A DNA stretch of 55,173 bases from Gemmatimonadales bacterium. Lineage in GTDB: Bacteria; Gemmatimonadota; Gemmatimonadetes; Gemmatimonadales; GWC2-71-9. This document shows positions 26,302 through 34,213 of the stretch, in pieces. The notes beneath the pieces were generated by a model. The model saw only the letters and a list, made by a program, of their open reading frames with translations, was not told the origin of the DNA and made no database searches. Every line of letters starts with the position of its first letter. Position 1 is the first letter of the stretch. Position numbers and translations under genes: made by a program. The stretch covers positions 1 to 55,173 of the forward strand of contig JAICQR010000004.1 of the NCBI GenBank assembly GCA_025937755.1, given 5' to 3'.

Positions 26302-26987
26302 GACTCCTCCTCGGCGCAGAGCAACGCGGCGGCAAGTTCGTGTCCGACGACGTGGGTCGCCTGATCGGTCTCAACCGTGATGGGTCCGAGGAAGGGACGG
26401 CGGTCGCGCAGCGTGATGTGGGCACCGGGAATCAATCCCAGGTCGGCCAGGTGTCGCAGGAACTCGGGCTCGCGAGTGCGAACGCGGTGGATCCGGGCCG
26501 AGTGGCCGGGCTCCATGTCGGTGAGCGCAACCTCGACCGTTTCCGGCACGCTCCCATCGGGCGACGGAATCGGGTCACCATGGGGATCCACGCGAGGGTT
26601 CCCCAACGCATCGGCCATCCGTTCGACCAGGTCGTCGGAGACGGCGTGCTCCAGGCGCTCGGCCTCGTCGTGCACAGTGTCCCAGGAATAGCCGAGGGCG
26701 GCCACGAGGTACGACTCGATCAGCCGGTGCCGTCGCAGCATCCGCAGGGCCACCCGCCGGCCTTCCGGCGTCAGCTGCACCCCGCGATACCTTTCGTGCT
26801 CCAGCAGCCCCTGCTCCGACAAGCGCTTGATCATCCCGCTGACGGATGCTGGCGCCAGCGCCAGATGCTGGGCGATTTCGCTGGTGGAGGCAGGCCGGAT
26901 ATCACTCGAAAGCCGGTAAATGGCTTTGAGGTAATCCTCTACCGATCTTGTGAGCGTGTCGGAAACGGCAGTCACTCCGGGCCTCAT
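26298..26987 (-). CDS. DtxR/MntR-family metal-dependent repressor
   Basis: A 229-aa regulator. The winged HTH starts SVEDYLKAIYRLSS and continues TSEIAQHLALAPASVSGMIKRLSEQGLLEHERYRGVQLTPEG. The dimerisation domain follows with RLEHAVSDDLVERMADALG, containing the usual Glu/His metal ligands. The C-terminal SH3/FeoA-like domain (HLADLGLIPGAHITLRDRRPF) makes it a full-length DtxR/IdeR type rather than a short MntR. ATG 26987 lies 7 nt from a DtxR-like palindrome, so autoregulation of the whole dtxR-oxidase-ZIP-barrel operon by Fe or Mn is likely. Confidence 0.92.
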   Translation of the reverse strand: MRPGVTAVSDTLTRSVEDYLKAIYRLSSDIRPASTSEIAQHLALAPASVSGMIKRLSEQGLLEHERYRGVQLTPEGRRVALRMLRRHRLIESYLVAALGYSWDTVHDEAERLEHAVSDDLVERMADALGNPRVDPHGDPIPSPDGSVPETVEVALTDMEPGHSARIHRVRTREPEFLRHLADLGLIPGAHITLRDRRPFLGPITVETDQATHVVGHELAAALLCAEEES

Positions 26988-26994
26988 TCTGAGT

Positions 26995-27008
26995 TTAGGC
27001 TCGCCTAA
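26995..27008. promoter_or_regulatory. DtxR-type operator
   Basis: TTAGGC-TC-GCCTAA, a perfect 6-bp inverted repeat with a 2-nt centre. It closely matches the half-site TTAGGY of DtxR/IdeR boxes and sits 8-21 nt upstream of the dtxR ATG. Binding there would block the promoter or ribosome access and so repress the operon when metal is replete. Confidence 0.78.
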
Positions 27009-27070
27009 CTTATGACGACGAGAGTCGGGGCGCAAGGCGCGCTGGAGGAAGTCCGGCGTCGCGCGGGAGT

Positions 27071-27634
27071 TCAGAGAAGTTCGAGAAACTGGGTCAGCAA
27101 CCGCTCGGTGAGGCCCCACACGACGCCGCCCGGGACGTGGTATGCCGGGCGCTCGAATTCCATTCCCCTGGCGACCACCGTCGTCTCGAAGTAGTTGGCT
27201 GCGTCGCGAAGGTGGTCGAGCAATACCCAGTCTGCGGTGTCCACCTCGTCGCTGAGTGTGAGAGCGGGGCGGTGATCCAGGTGGAAGACAAACGGTCGCA
27301 CGGCGACCGGTGGAAGCATTGGCGTGCTGGGCGCGAAGTCGTCCAAGGCACCAAGCGCACTGGCGACGGGGAGCGTGACACCGACCTCTTCCCATGTCTC
27401 ACGCCGAGCGGTGTGCTCGAGATCGGCATCGACCGGATCACGCCGGCCGCCAGGCAACGCCATCTGTCCCGACCAGGGATCTCCATCGCGCTCAGCGCGG
27501 CGAATGAGCAGGATGGACCCGGGATCCGGCGCGATGATTATCGCCACCGCCGCCCAGATCAACCCCACCCCCTCGGCCTCACGTCCCCGGCGCTCCCGCA
27601 GCCTGGCCGTCAACCGGTCTATTGCCGGGTCCAT
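27071..27634 (-). CDS. Nudix hydrolase, CoA pyrophosphatase-like
   Basis: A 187-aa hydrolase with a complete Nudix box, GGRRDPVDADLEHTARRETWEEVGV (G-x5-E-x7-REUxEExGU), preceded by ALP. The upstream LLIRRAERDGDPWSGQMALPGG contains the SGQMALPGG segment typical of CoA diphosphatases (NudL group). The C-terminal half has the UPF0035-like VWGLTERLL. ATG 27634 is 1 nt from the alpha/beta hydrolase stop (TGATG), so translation is coupled. A CoA or CoA-ester substrate is likely by family; not proven. Confidence 0.87.
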   Translation of the reverse strand: MDPAIDRLTARLRERRGREAEGVGLIWAAVAIIIAPDPGSILLIRRAERDGDPWSGQMALPGGRRDPVDADLEHTARRETWEEVGVTLPVASALGALDDFAPSTPMLPPVAVRPFVFHLDHRPALTLSDEVDTADWVLLDHLRDAANYFETTVVARGMEFERPAYHVPGGVVWGLTERLLTQFLELL

Positions 27635-28461
27635 CAGAGGTTCCGCATCATGAACCGCAAGGTCTCGTCCATCACCCGTTCCGCAGCAGGTACCGGCGGC
27701 TTCCATGGATGGGTCGCGCCAAAAGTATGACCGGTGGAGGGCACCATGAGCGTGGCGGCGGAGGGATTCGCCTGCGCCAGCCGCTCCGCGTCCGAGACAG
27801 ACACCGACTCATCCTCCTCCCCGTGCACGATCAACCAGGGAATAGTCAGGCGCGACGCGGCGGCGGTGATATCCAGGCGTGCAGCATTGGCGTCGAGGTC
27901 GTCCAGGATGTCCACGCCGAGGGGAAGGACCTGCCCGGTACGGGAGTTCTCGATGTCGATGTGTCCGCGCGAGCACCATGCCGCTCGCGTGGCCATGCTC
28001 CAGCGATCGGCGTTGGCAATAGCGGCCCAGGTTACAAGCGATCGCACCCTCGGATCCTCCCCGGCGGCCAGTATGGCCATCCCGCCTCCCCGCGAGTGAC
28101 CCACGAGTCCCAGCACAGTTGGCTGGGCGACACCCAGCGCACCACTGAACAGCGCGTCGACAAGCGTGCGAATGTCAGCCAGCTGGTGCGAATAGGTGTC
28201 GAGTGAGAACCGCTGGCCCAGGGTTGGCTCTCCCGCGGCATCCACTCCACTTCCGCTCAGGTTGAAGGTCACCGTGGTGAATCCCGCTCGCGCCGCCCGC
28301 TCGCCGAATGCGGGCCAGAAGCCCCAGTCCTTGAAGCCCTTGAAGCCATGCACGCCGATGATCGCCGGTCGCGCGCTGCGCTCACCGGCCGAGCGGACGT
28401 CGATGAACAGTTCGCCGAGACGGCCGGCGACGATGTGGCGAGCGAGACGAGGGGTGGCCAT
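27634..28461 (-). CDS. alpha/beta hydrolase (dienelactone hydrolase-like)
   Basis: A 275-aa serine hydrolase: oxyanion region IIGVHGFKGFKDWGFW, nucleophile elbow GLVGHSRGGGMAI, a late Asp in HGEEDESVS, and catalytic His in STGHTFGATHP. There is no signal peptide, so it is cytoplasmic. The substrate is unknown, with a small ester or lipid the family default. It is the first gene of a two-gene unit with the Nudix enzyme and is divergent from the TonB receptor. Confidence 0.85.
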   Translation of the reverse strand: MATPRLARHIVAGRLGELFIDVRSAGERSARPAIIGVHGFKGFKDWGFWPAFGERAARAGFTTVTFNLSGSGVDAAGEPTLGQRFSLDTYSHQLADIRTLVDALFSGALGVAQPTVLGLVGHSRGGGMAILAAGEDPRVRSLVTWAAIANADRWSMATRAAWCSRGHIDIENSRTGQVLPLGVDILDDLDANAARLDITAAASRLTIPWLIVHGEEDESVSVSDAERLAQANPSAATLMVPSTGHTFGATHPWKPPVPAAERVMDETLRFMMRNL

Positions 28462-28465
28462 TGGG

Positions 28466-28525
28466 GGAAGTCTTGGGTCACGAGTCGCGAGTCACAAGTC
28501 GCGGTCGTGGCTCGCGACGTGAGCC
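28466..28525. repeat. degenerate GAGTCGCG/CACAAGTCG repeats
   Basis: Units such as ACGAGTCGCGAGTCACAAGT, then GCTCGCGACGTGAGC as partial complement, lie just upstream of the alpha/beta hydrolase start and left of the TonB-receptor promoter. It is less regular than the other blocks. Confidence 0.55.
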
Positions 28526-28543
28526 TGGCGGTGTGCTCGAGGC

Positions 28544-28571
28544 TTGTTCCAATTCCGAAATACGATAATAT
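28544..28571 (+). promoter_or_regulatory. candidate sigma70-type promoter for the TonB receptor operon
   Basis: TTGTTC (28544-28549) and TAATAT (28566-28571) are separated by 16 nt in an unusually AT-rich island. They are followed at once by the Fur-box-like site. The positions agree with a transcription start near 28578. Confidence 0.45.
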
Positions 28572-28586
28572 TGTTCAGGTATGTGG

Positions 28587-28601
28587 TGATAACGATTCTC
28601 A
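28587..28601 (+). promoter_or_regulatory. Fur-box-like operator
   Basis: TGATAACGATTCTCA has the 7-1-7 inverted-repeat form of Fur sites (TGATAATGATTATCA) and differs from it at two of 15 positions. It lies 48 nt upstream of the receptor ATG and just after the candidate -10, where a repressor would block initiation. Confidence 0.65.
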
Positions 28602-28648
28602 TCTAGTTTTCACCCCCTGATTAACCGCCAACGGGTCAACAACTTCCA

Positions 28649-30517
28649 ATGAAAGCTGCAGCCCTCGCTGCCCTTGCTTCGCTCGCTCTTGCCGTACCAC
28701 TCACCGCACAGGATCCCGCTGATTCGCTCCGCGCCTATCAGTTGGAGGACATCAACGTCACCGCCGAACGCCATCCCAGCCGTTCAAGCGACGCTGCCGC
28801 GGTGGTGCGCACCGTCACTCGCGCCGAACTCGAGCGGCGGGCGGCGCCGGACGTAACCACCGTGCTGCGGGACGTGCCCGGCATCCAGATGGATCCGGTG
28901 GTCGGGTCCGGCGCCGGAGTGGCGCTGCAGGGCCTCGGTTCGGACCGGGTGCTGATCCTGCTCGACGGGTCACCGCTGGCCGGCCGCATCGGAGGCGAGT
29001 TCGACCTGAGCCGGGTGAGTCCATCGCAGCTGGAGCGGATCGAGATCGTCGAGGGGCCGCAGAGCACCCTGTATGGTTCCTCCGCACTTGGGGGCGTGGT
29101 GAACCTGCTCAGCCGCAACGATTTCTCGCGCCGCGCCGAGCTGTCGAGCCAGGTGGGTTCGCACGGCCAGCTCGACGGGCGCGGCCGAATCAGTGGCCGG
29201 CTCGGAGGCGCGGGACTCTCATTTGACGCGGGCCGGCGCACTGCGGACCTGGCGCCCGGTGCCGGGGCCACGACCATCGGCGAAGTCGGCCGGTGGGACG
29301 GCATGGCACGGATGTCAGCGCCGCTGGCGGGCGGTACTCTGGATGCCCGGGTGATGGGCATCATCGACGAGCAGATGTATCGCTCCGGTTCCCAGCCCAA
29401 TCCGCGCACCAGCTTCAACGACAACTGGCAGCTCGACGGACTGGTTGCCGCCACGCTCGACCCGGCAGGACGCACCGAGGTCCGGCTGCATGGGAGTCTG
29501 TACGATCATCGCTTCACCAGCTCCGGCACCGACTCCCGGGCGGATGGCGCCGCAGAGTGGGATCGCCAGCGGCTGCTTGATGCCGAGGTGATCCGCCGCG
29601 GCAATGTGGGAGGGCACCGCTGGCTCGCAGGCATCAAGGGTGAGCGCGAGTGGCTGGAGAGCGAGCGGATCGACGGCGGCTCGCGCTCGGCGTGGTCCGG
29701 CGCCGCATTCGCCAGTGGCGAGTGGGCACTGGGCACCAGGTTGCGGGCGTCCACCGGACTGCGGCTCACGTCGGGCGAGCGCTGGGGCACGGACCTGGCC
29801 CCCCGCGTCGGGCTGGTGGCCACGCTCCCTGCGGGTGGCTACTTCAAGGTCGCAGGCGCACGCGGGTTTCGCGCGCCGTCGTTCAAGGAGCAATACACCA
29901 ACTTCACCAACAGCCAGGGCGGCTTCAGCTACACCGTGCTGGGCAATGAAAACCTGCAGCCCGAGCACTCGTGGAATGCGAGCGCTGAAGTGGGCCGAAG
30001 CGCGGGCGGCACACGGGTATATCTGCGCGGCTTCCATAACTGGCTCGACAATTTCATCGAAACCGAGCTGGTGGATCCCGCCACGAGCACGTTCCGCTAC
30101 CAGAACGTGAGTTCGGCCCGGACCCGCGGTCTGGAAGGTGGCGCCACGGTCTCGAGGGGCATCGTAACGGCGCGCGCGTCGCACGCGTGGCTGTCCACCG
30201 AGGACGAATCCACCGGCGAGTCGCTGCTGGGCCAGGCCGCCCACACCAGCCGGGCCGCGGTCACCGTGCTGCCGGGCCCGGTGGACATCACCGGCGAAGT
30301 GATCTACACCGGCGCAGTGCCGCTACGCCGCACGGCCACCGGCACCGATGAGCAGGCAGACTACGCCCGGCTCAACCTGTCGGGCGGCATCAGCCTTCCG
30401 TCAGACCTTCGGTTCACCGTTGGCGCAGACAACCTGCTCGACACCCGGCCCGAAGGCGCCGCCACGTTCCTGGGGCGTCGTTTCTTCGCTGGCCTGACCT
30501 GGGGGTTTGGATGGTAA
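28649..30517 (+). CDS. TonB-dependent outer-membrane receptor
   Basis: A 622-aa receptor. The signal peptide (MKAAALAALASLALAVPLTAQ) is followed by a TonB-box-like LEDINVTA near residues 32-39. The plug domain has VTTVLRDVPGIQMDP, LDGSPL and RIEIVEGPQSTLYGSSALGGVVNLLSR. A 22-strand-type barrel fills the rest, with the receptor signature VAGARGFRAPSFKEQYTNF and a terminal FFAGLTWGFGW. The size and plug are of the BtuB/siderophore class. A Fur-box-like site upstream suggests iron control. The stop overlaps the exported chelatase-like gene. Confidence 0.93.
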   Translation: MKAAALAALASLALAVPLTAQDPADSLRAYQLEDINVTAERHPSRSSDAAAVVRTVTRAELERRAAPDVTTVLRDVPGIQMDPVVGSGAGVALQGLGSDRVLILLDGSPLAGRIGGEFDLSRVSPSQLERIEIVEGPQSTLYGSSALGGVVNLLSRNDFSRRAELSSQVGSHGQLDGRGRISGRLGGAGLSFDAGRRTADLAPGAGATTIGEVGRWDGMARMSAPLAGGTLDARVMGIIDEQMYRSGSQPNPRTSFNDNWQLDGLVAATLDPAGRTEVRLHGSLYDHRFTSSGTDSRADGAAEWDRQRLLDAEVIRRGNVGGHRWLAGIKGEREWLESERIDGGSRSAWSGAAFASGEWALGTRLRASTGLRLTSGERWGTDLAPRVGLVATLPAGGYFKVAGARGFRAPSFKEQYTNFTNSQGGFSYTVLGNENLQPEHSWNASAEVGRSAGGTRVYLRGFHNWLDNFIETELVDPATSTFRYQNVSSARTRGLEGGATVSRGIVTARASHAWLSTEDESTGESLLGQAAHTSRAAVTVLPGPVDITGEVIYTGAVPLRRTATGTDEQADYARLNLSGGISLPSDLRFTVGADNLLDTRPEGAATFLGRRFFAGLTWGFGW

Positions 30518-31383
30518 TGCGCCTGATGATCCTGGCGATCCTTGCGGTGGCGCCTGCGGCGCTTCAGGCCCAGGGAGGGTTGCTGGTCGTTGCACACGGC
30601 GCCAACCAGGGCTGGAACGACCGCGTGCGCGAGACGGTCCAGAACGTGAACTGGGACGGACCGGTGGCAATCGCCTTCCTGATGGGCGCCGAGGCCGACT
30701 CGGTGGGATGGGACGACGGCGTAGCCCGGCTGGTGCGCGAGGGAGCGCGTGAGATCACCGTGGTCCCGCTCATGGTATCGAGCCACGGGTCGCACTACCG
30801 CCAGATCCGGTTCTACGCCGGCGAATTGCCATCGCTGCCAGCGGAACTTGCGGGTCACGATCATGGTGACCACTCGGCGCCGCCGGTGCCGATGCGGGTG
30901 ACGCCCGCGCTGGACGATGCGCCGGAATTCGCGGCTGCACTGTCGGCTCGGTGGCGCGAAATGGGAACGGCCGACCAATCGCGGCCGTTGCTGCTGGTGG
31001 CGCACGGCCCCAACGATCCCACTGATGCCGTGGAGTGGCTGGCCGATATCGGATCGGTGAGTGAGGGACTGCGCGCTGCCACGGGCAAGGATCTCTTCGT
31101 GGGCCTGCTGCGAGATGACGCGCCGGCTCCGGTGCGGGCCAGAGCGGTGGCGGCAATGCGCGACAGCGTGCTGGCGATGTCGCAGCGGTCAGGTGACTCG
31201 GTGGTGGCGCTGCCGGTGATGATCTCGTCCGGTTCGATCACCCGGACCAAGATTCCCAACGACCTGGCAGGGCTGCCGATCCGCTATCACGCCGAACCGC
31301 TGGCGCCGTTGCCGGAGCTCTCGCGCTGGATCGAACGAGTAGGGCGCACAGCGGCTGCCGCCGAACGCGCTGACGCGCGCTGA
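30511..31383 (+). CDS. exported CbiX/SirB-like chelatase-domain protein
   Basis: A 290-aa protein whose N-terminus (LMILAILAVAPAALQAQ) looks like a signal peptide, so it should act in the periplasm. Two class II chelatase-like halves follow: residues 23-110 (LLVVAHGANQGWN with His29; VVPLMVSSHGSHYRQI with His92 and His95) and 158-250 (LLLVAHGPND with His165; VVALPVMISSGS). A His-rich loop HDHGDH (116-121) separates them. Cytoplasmic CbiX/SirB insert Co or Fe into sirohydrochlorin; an exported version beside a TonB receptor is unusual. The start at ATG 30511 overlaps the receptor by 7 nt; ATG 30517 (TAATG) is the alternative. Confidence 0.78.
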   Translation: MVMRLMILAILAVAPAALQAQGGLLVVAHGANQGWNDRVRETVQNVNWDGPVAIAFLMGAEADSVGWDDGVARLVREGAREITVVPLMVSSHGSHYRQIRFYAGELPSLPAELAGHDHGDHSAPPVPMRVTPALDDAPEFAAALSARWREMGTADQSRPLLLVAHGPNDPTDAVEWLADIGSVSEGLRAATGKDLFVGLLRDDAPAPVRARAVAAMRDSVLAMSQRSGDSVVALPVMISSGSITRTKIPNDLAGLPIRYHAEPLAPLPELSRWIERVGRTAAAAERADAR

Positions 31384-31384
31384 A

Positions 31385-32335
31385 TCAGGAAACGGCCGGC
31401 TCCAGCAGCTCCACCGTACCCGCGTCAGCATCCAGGCAGGCGCGCACGCCAATGGGCAGGGTCCACTGGTCGTCGAGATGGCCTATGGGAAACCCGAAGG
31501 CAACAGGAATGCGCAGCGGTTCGAGGTAGTGAGCCAGCACGCGGTCGAGCCCGGCGGCGCCATCGGCGCCCCGGGCCGGCATTTCAGTGAACCGTCCGAC
31601 AATAACGCCTGCCAGACGTTCCAGCAGGCCGGCCAGCCGCAGGTGGGAGAACATCCGGTCGACCCGGTACGCATCCTCCCCCACGTCCTCCAGGAACAGC
31701 AGGGCACCGTCCAGCGACGGCAGATACGCCGTCCCGATCAGGCACTGCAGCAGCGAGAGGTTGCCGCCCACCAGCGGACCTTCGGCGCGACCGCCCGCGA
31801 GCGTCGCGACCCTTCCCTGTTCGGGGACCAATACTCCCTGCGGCATGTCAGGTCGACCCAGCGTCCCCGGTGCGGAGGCCGACGCGACTACCCGCTCGAG
31901 GTGGGTGCGCGAGAAGGGACGCAGCTCGCGCCGCGCCACCGGTGCGTGAAAGGTGACGCAGCCAGCCTGGCGGTAGAGCGCCAGCAGCAGGGCGGTGATA
32001 TCGGAGTATCCGAGCACCGGACGCGGCTGGCGCGTGCTGCCATCGAAATCGACCCGGTCGAGGATCCGGGTGACGCCGTAGCCACCCCGGATGCACCAGA
32101 CCGCGTGAATGGCGGGATCGGTCAGGGCCCAGTTGAGGTCAATCAGTCGCGCCTCGTCAGGCCCGGCGAACCACGCCTCGTGCATCGCGGTGTTGCGGCC
32201 GAGCACCGGCTCCCATCCGAGCGCGCGGCAGAGCTCCTGGGCGCGGCGGAGGTCGTCGTGTTCCAGCAGCGGGCCGGCGGGTGCAACCAGTGCAACCCGG
32301 CTTCCGGCAGCGATACGAGGTGGTCGAACGATCAT
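31385..32335 (-). CDS. ldcA: LD-carboxypeptidase (S66 family)
   Basis: Cytoplasmic murein-recycling peptidase that removes the terminal D-Ala from tetrapeptides. Family signatures are VALVAPAGPL near the N-terminus, IRGGYGVTRIL, the nucleophile in LGYSDITALL, the catalytic Glu in LFLEDVGE, and the catalytic His in FGFPIGHLDDQWTLPIG. The 316 aa are normal for LdcA. The start is ATG 32335 (MIVRPPRI), which has GGGG 7 nt upstream; an in-frame ATG at 32347 adds four residues. It converges with the chelatase-like gene with only 1 nt between the stop codons. Confidence 0.9.
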   Translation of the reverse strand: MIVRPPRIAAGSRVALVAPAGPLLEHDDLRRAQELCRALGWEPVLGRNTAMHEAWFAGPDEARLIDLNWALTDPAIHAVWCIRGGYGVTRILDRVDFDGSTRQPRPVLGYSDITALLLALYRQAGCVTFHAPVARRELRPFSRTHLERVVASASAPGTLGRPDMPQGVLVPEQGRVATLAGGRAEGPLVGGNLSLLQCLIGTAYLPSLDGALLFLEDVGEDAYRVDRMFSHLRLAGLLERLAGVIVGRFTEMPARGADGAAGLDRVLAHYLEPLRIPVAFGFPIGHLDDQWTLPIGVRACLDADAGTVELLEPAVS

Positions 32336-32382
32336 CTTTGACCCCATGCAGCCACGGGAGTAGGTTTGACTTCCAACTTGTT

Positions 32383-32388
32383 AAGGAG
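32383..32388 (+). promoter_or_regulatory. Shine-Dalgarno deciding the RsbRD-like start
   Basis: AAGGAG 7 nt before GTG 32396. This favours GTG 32396 over the longer in-frame TTG at 32366, which has no such site. Confidence 0.7.
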
Positions 32389-32395
32389 CACGGCA

Positions 32396-32953
32396 GTGCG
32401 CGCTTCGCAGCCCGCGTTGCTCGCCGCTGGTCGTGTGATCGTCGAATCTCGCGATGCGATCGTAGCGGAGTGGACCGAACGCCTCGGTGACCGCTTGACC
32501 GCCGCACGCACGATACCGCGTTCCCTCGTCGAGCGGGAGTTCCGTCTGCTTCTCGACCTCATGGCCCATCAGGCGGGGCCATTGAGGCGGGAAGTCCGGC
32601 CCATCTGGCAACGAGCCTCCGAGCACTACGGACGCACCGCTTCCGCGCGCGGCCTGGCCGCGGGCGAGGTGGTCGAAGAGCTGCTCCATCTCCGTGACAT
32701 CATGACCCGGTATCTCGCGCCGGTTGTCGCTGCCATGCGCGCCCGTCAGGGCATGGCGATCCTGCTCCGGCTCAACCGGGTGCTCGACTACGGCGTGGCC
32801 GCATCGGTGGTGGGCTACACTGATGCGCTGGTCGCCACGCTGATGGGCTCCAATGGCGTTCCCGGCGAAGACGGCAAGGGGGACGCAGAGGACGTGGAGC
32901 GCCAGCTGGGGCTGCTCGAGGCGGAGCTCGAGCAGCTCGTCGGCACGCGCTGA
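32396..32953 (+). CDS. RsbRD N-terminal-domain-like helical protein
   Basis: A 185-aa all-helical protein resembling the RsbT co-antagonist RsbRD N-terminal domain, a non-haem globin-like fold: IVAEWTERLGDRL, then HYGRTASARGLAAGEVVEELLHLRDIMTRYL, and LNRVLDYGVAASVVGYTDALV. No STAS, kinase or phosphatase domain is attached, unlike full stress-signalling sensors. The C-terminus is an acidic helix (DVERQLGLLEAELEQLV). It is followed with a 4-nt overlap by the glycosyltransferase. Confidence 0.68.
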   Translation: MRASQPALLAAGRVIVESRDAIVAEWTERLGDRLTAARTIPRSLVEREFRLLLDLMAHQAGPLRREVRPIWQRASEHYGRTASARGLAAGEVVEELLHLRDIMTRYLAPVVAAMRARQGMAILLRLNRVLDYGVAASVVGYTDALVATLMGSNGVPGEDGKGDAEDVERQLGLLEAELEQLVGTR

Positions 32954-34095
32954 CCCCGCTGCAGCTGGCGGCCGAGTGGTGGTGGGCGGCCTGGCTCGGC
33001 CCCTGGCTGCTCTACTTCAGGCTGTTTCCCAAGCGCCCTCGGCTCGATGCAATCGCCGCCCTGCTGCAAGGCGATCGCATCAGCGTCATCGTCCCCGCGC
33101 GCAACGAAGCCGCCCGCATTGCGGCCTGCGTCGCGTCATTGCTCCGCAGCAGGTACACCCCCTTCGAAGTCATCGTGGTGGACGACCGTTCCACCGACGA
33201 TACCGCCGGCATCGTCAGTTCATTGTCATCGCGCGATGCTCGAATCCGCCTCGTCCCGGGCGAGGAGTTGCCGCCCGGCTGGTATGGCAAGCCGTGGGCC
33301 TGCCTGCAGGGGTTCCACGCAGCGACGGGCGAGACGCTGCTCTTCACCGATGCAGACACAGTGCACCAGCCAATGCTGGTACCCCACGCGGTTGCGGCGC
33401 TCGCGACCACCGGCGCCGGAATCGTCACGATCTCGCCGCATCTCAGTTGCGTGACGTTCTGGGAACGCGTAGTGATGCCGCAGGTCTGGCTGCTGCTGGG
33501 AACCCGCTACCATCCTGCTGCGGTCAATCGCGCCACCCGAGCGCGCGACGTGATCGCCAATGGTCAGTTCATCATGACGTCGCGCGAGGACTACCTGAAG
33601 GCCGGCACCCACGAGGCGGTGCGGAGCGAAGTCGCGGAGGACCTGGCGCTGGCCCAGCGCTACGCCGATGCGGGGCTGCGGATCTGGTTTGCGTTCGCCG
33701 AGAACCTGATGGAAACCCGGATGTATACCGGGCTGGCGCACCTGATCGAGGGGTGGTCCAAGAATCTGTACCTGGGCGGTCGGCGCTCCTTTCCCGGCGA
33801 GCCGGTGCTGCAGGCACTGGTGCCGGTGGCGCTCTCGCTGGCGATGGGTTTCTGGCTGGTGCCGCCGCTGATGCTCATCGCGAGCCTGGTCTTGCCCTCC
33901 CTGTTTCTGCCCGCGCTGACGGCGACATGTATCTCGGTGCTGTTCTGGGCCGGAGTCTCGCTCTCGATGCGGAACCCGCCGTGGTACGCGCTGGCGTACC
34001 CTGCCGGCGCCGCCGTGGCGCTGTGGATCGTGTTGCGATCCACCTGGCGCGGAGCTGGCCGGGTCGAGTGGAAAGGGCGGACCTACAACAGCTAG
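32950..34095 (+). CDS. family 2 glycosyltransferase (HpnB/CrtQ-like)
   Basis: A 381-aa membrane-bound GT2. An N-terminal Trp-rich helix (WWWAAWLGPWLLYF) precedes the catalytic domain: ISVIVPARNEAARI, the nucleotide-sugar site VIVVDDRSTDDT, the metal site LLFTDADT, and EVAEDLALAQRYADAG with the catalytic Asp. Two or three C-terminal helices follow (VPVALSLAMGFWLVPPLMLI). No ATG, GTG or TTG precedes the first motif in frame; the best start is CTG 32950, where CTGA overlaps the preceding stop as ATGA usually does. A lipid-linked sugar product is likely, but the acceptor is unknown. Confidence 0.82.
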   Translation: MTPLQLAAEWWWAAWLGPWLLYFRLFPKRPRLDAIAALLQGDRISVIVPARNEAARIAACVASLLRSRYTPFEVIVVDDRSTDDTAGIVSSLSSRDARIRLVPGEELPPGWYGKPWACLQGFHAATGETLLFTDADTVHQPMLVPHAVAALATTGAGIVTISPHLSCVTFWERVVMPQVWLLLGTRYHPAAVNRATRARDVIANGQFIMTSREDYLKAGTHEAVRSEVAEDLALAQRYADAGLRIWFAFAENLMETRMYTGLAHLIEGWSKNLYLGGRRSFPGEPVLQALVPVALSLAMGFWLVPPLMLIASLVLPSLFLPALTATCISVLFWAGVSLSMRNPPWYALAYPAGAAVALWIVLRSTWRGAGRVEWKGRTYNS

Positions 34096-34136
34096 TGGGA
34101 AGTGGGAAGTGGGAAGTGGGAAGTGGGAATTGGGAG
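34095..34136. repeat. 7-mer tandem repeat after the glycosyltransferase stop
   Basis: At least five copies of GTGGGAA, beginning within the TAG at 34093-34095 and degrading into GTGGGAATTGGG. There is no complementary arm nearby. Almost the same unit recurs at 45905-45940. Confidence 0.88.
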
Positions 34137-34213
34137 GAAATGCGCTGAAACGCCACCCACCGCGCTGAAGCGGTTACCGCACAACAGCCGGCGCATCGCA
34201 CTGTGGGGCGACC

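Noticed and set aside
28462-28648. Cobalamin riboswitch upstream of the TonB receptor
   Set aside because: The chelatase neighbour suggested B12, but no B12-box-like element is visible and the region is short; a Fur-like site explains it better.
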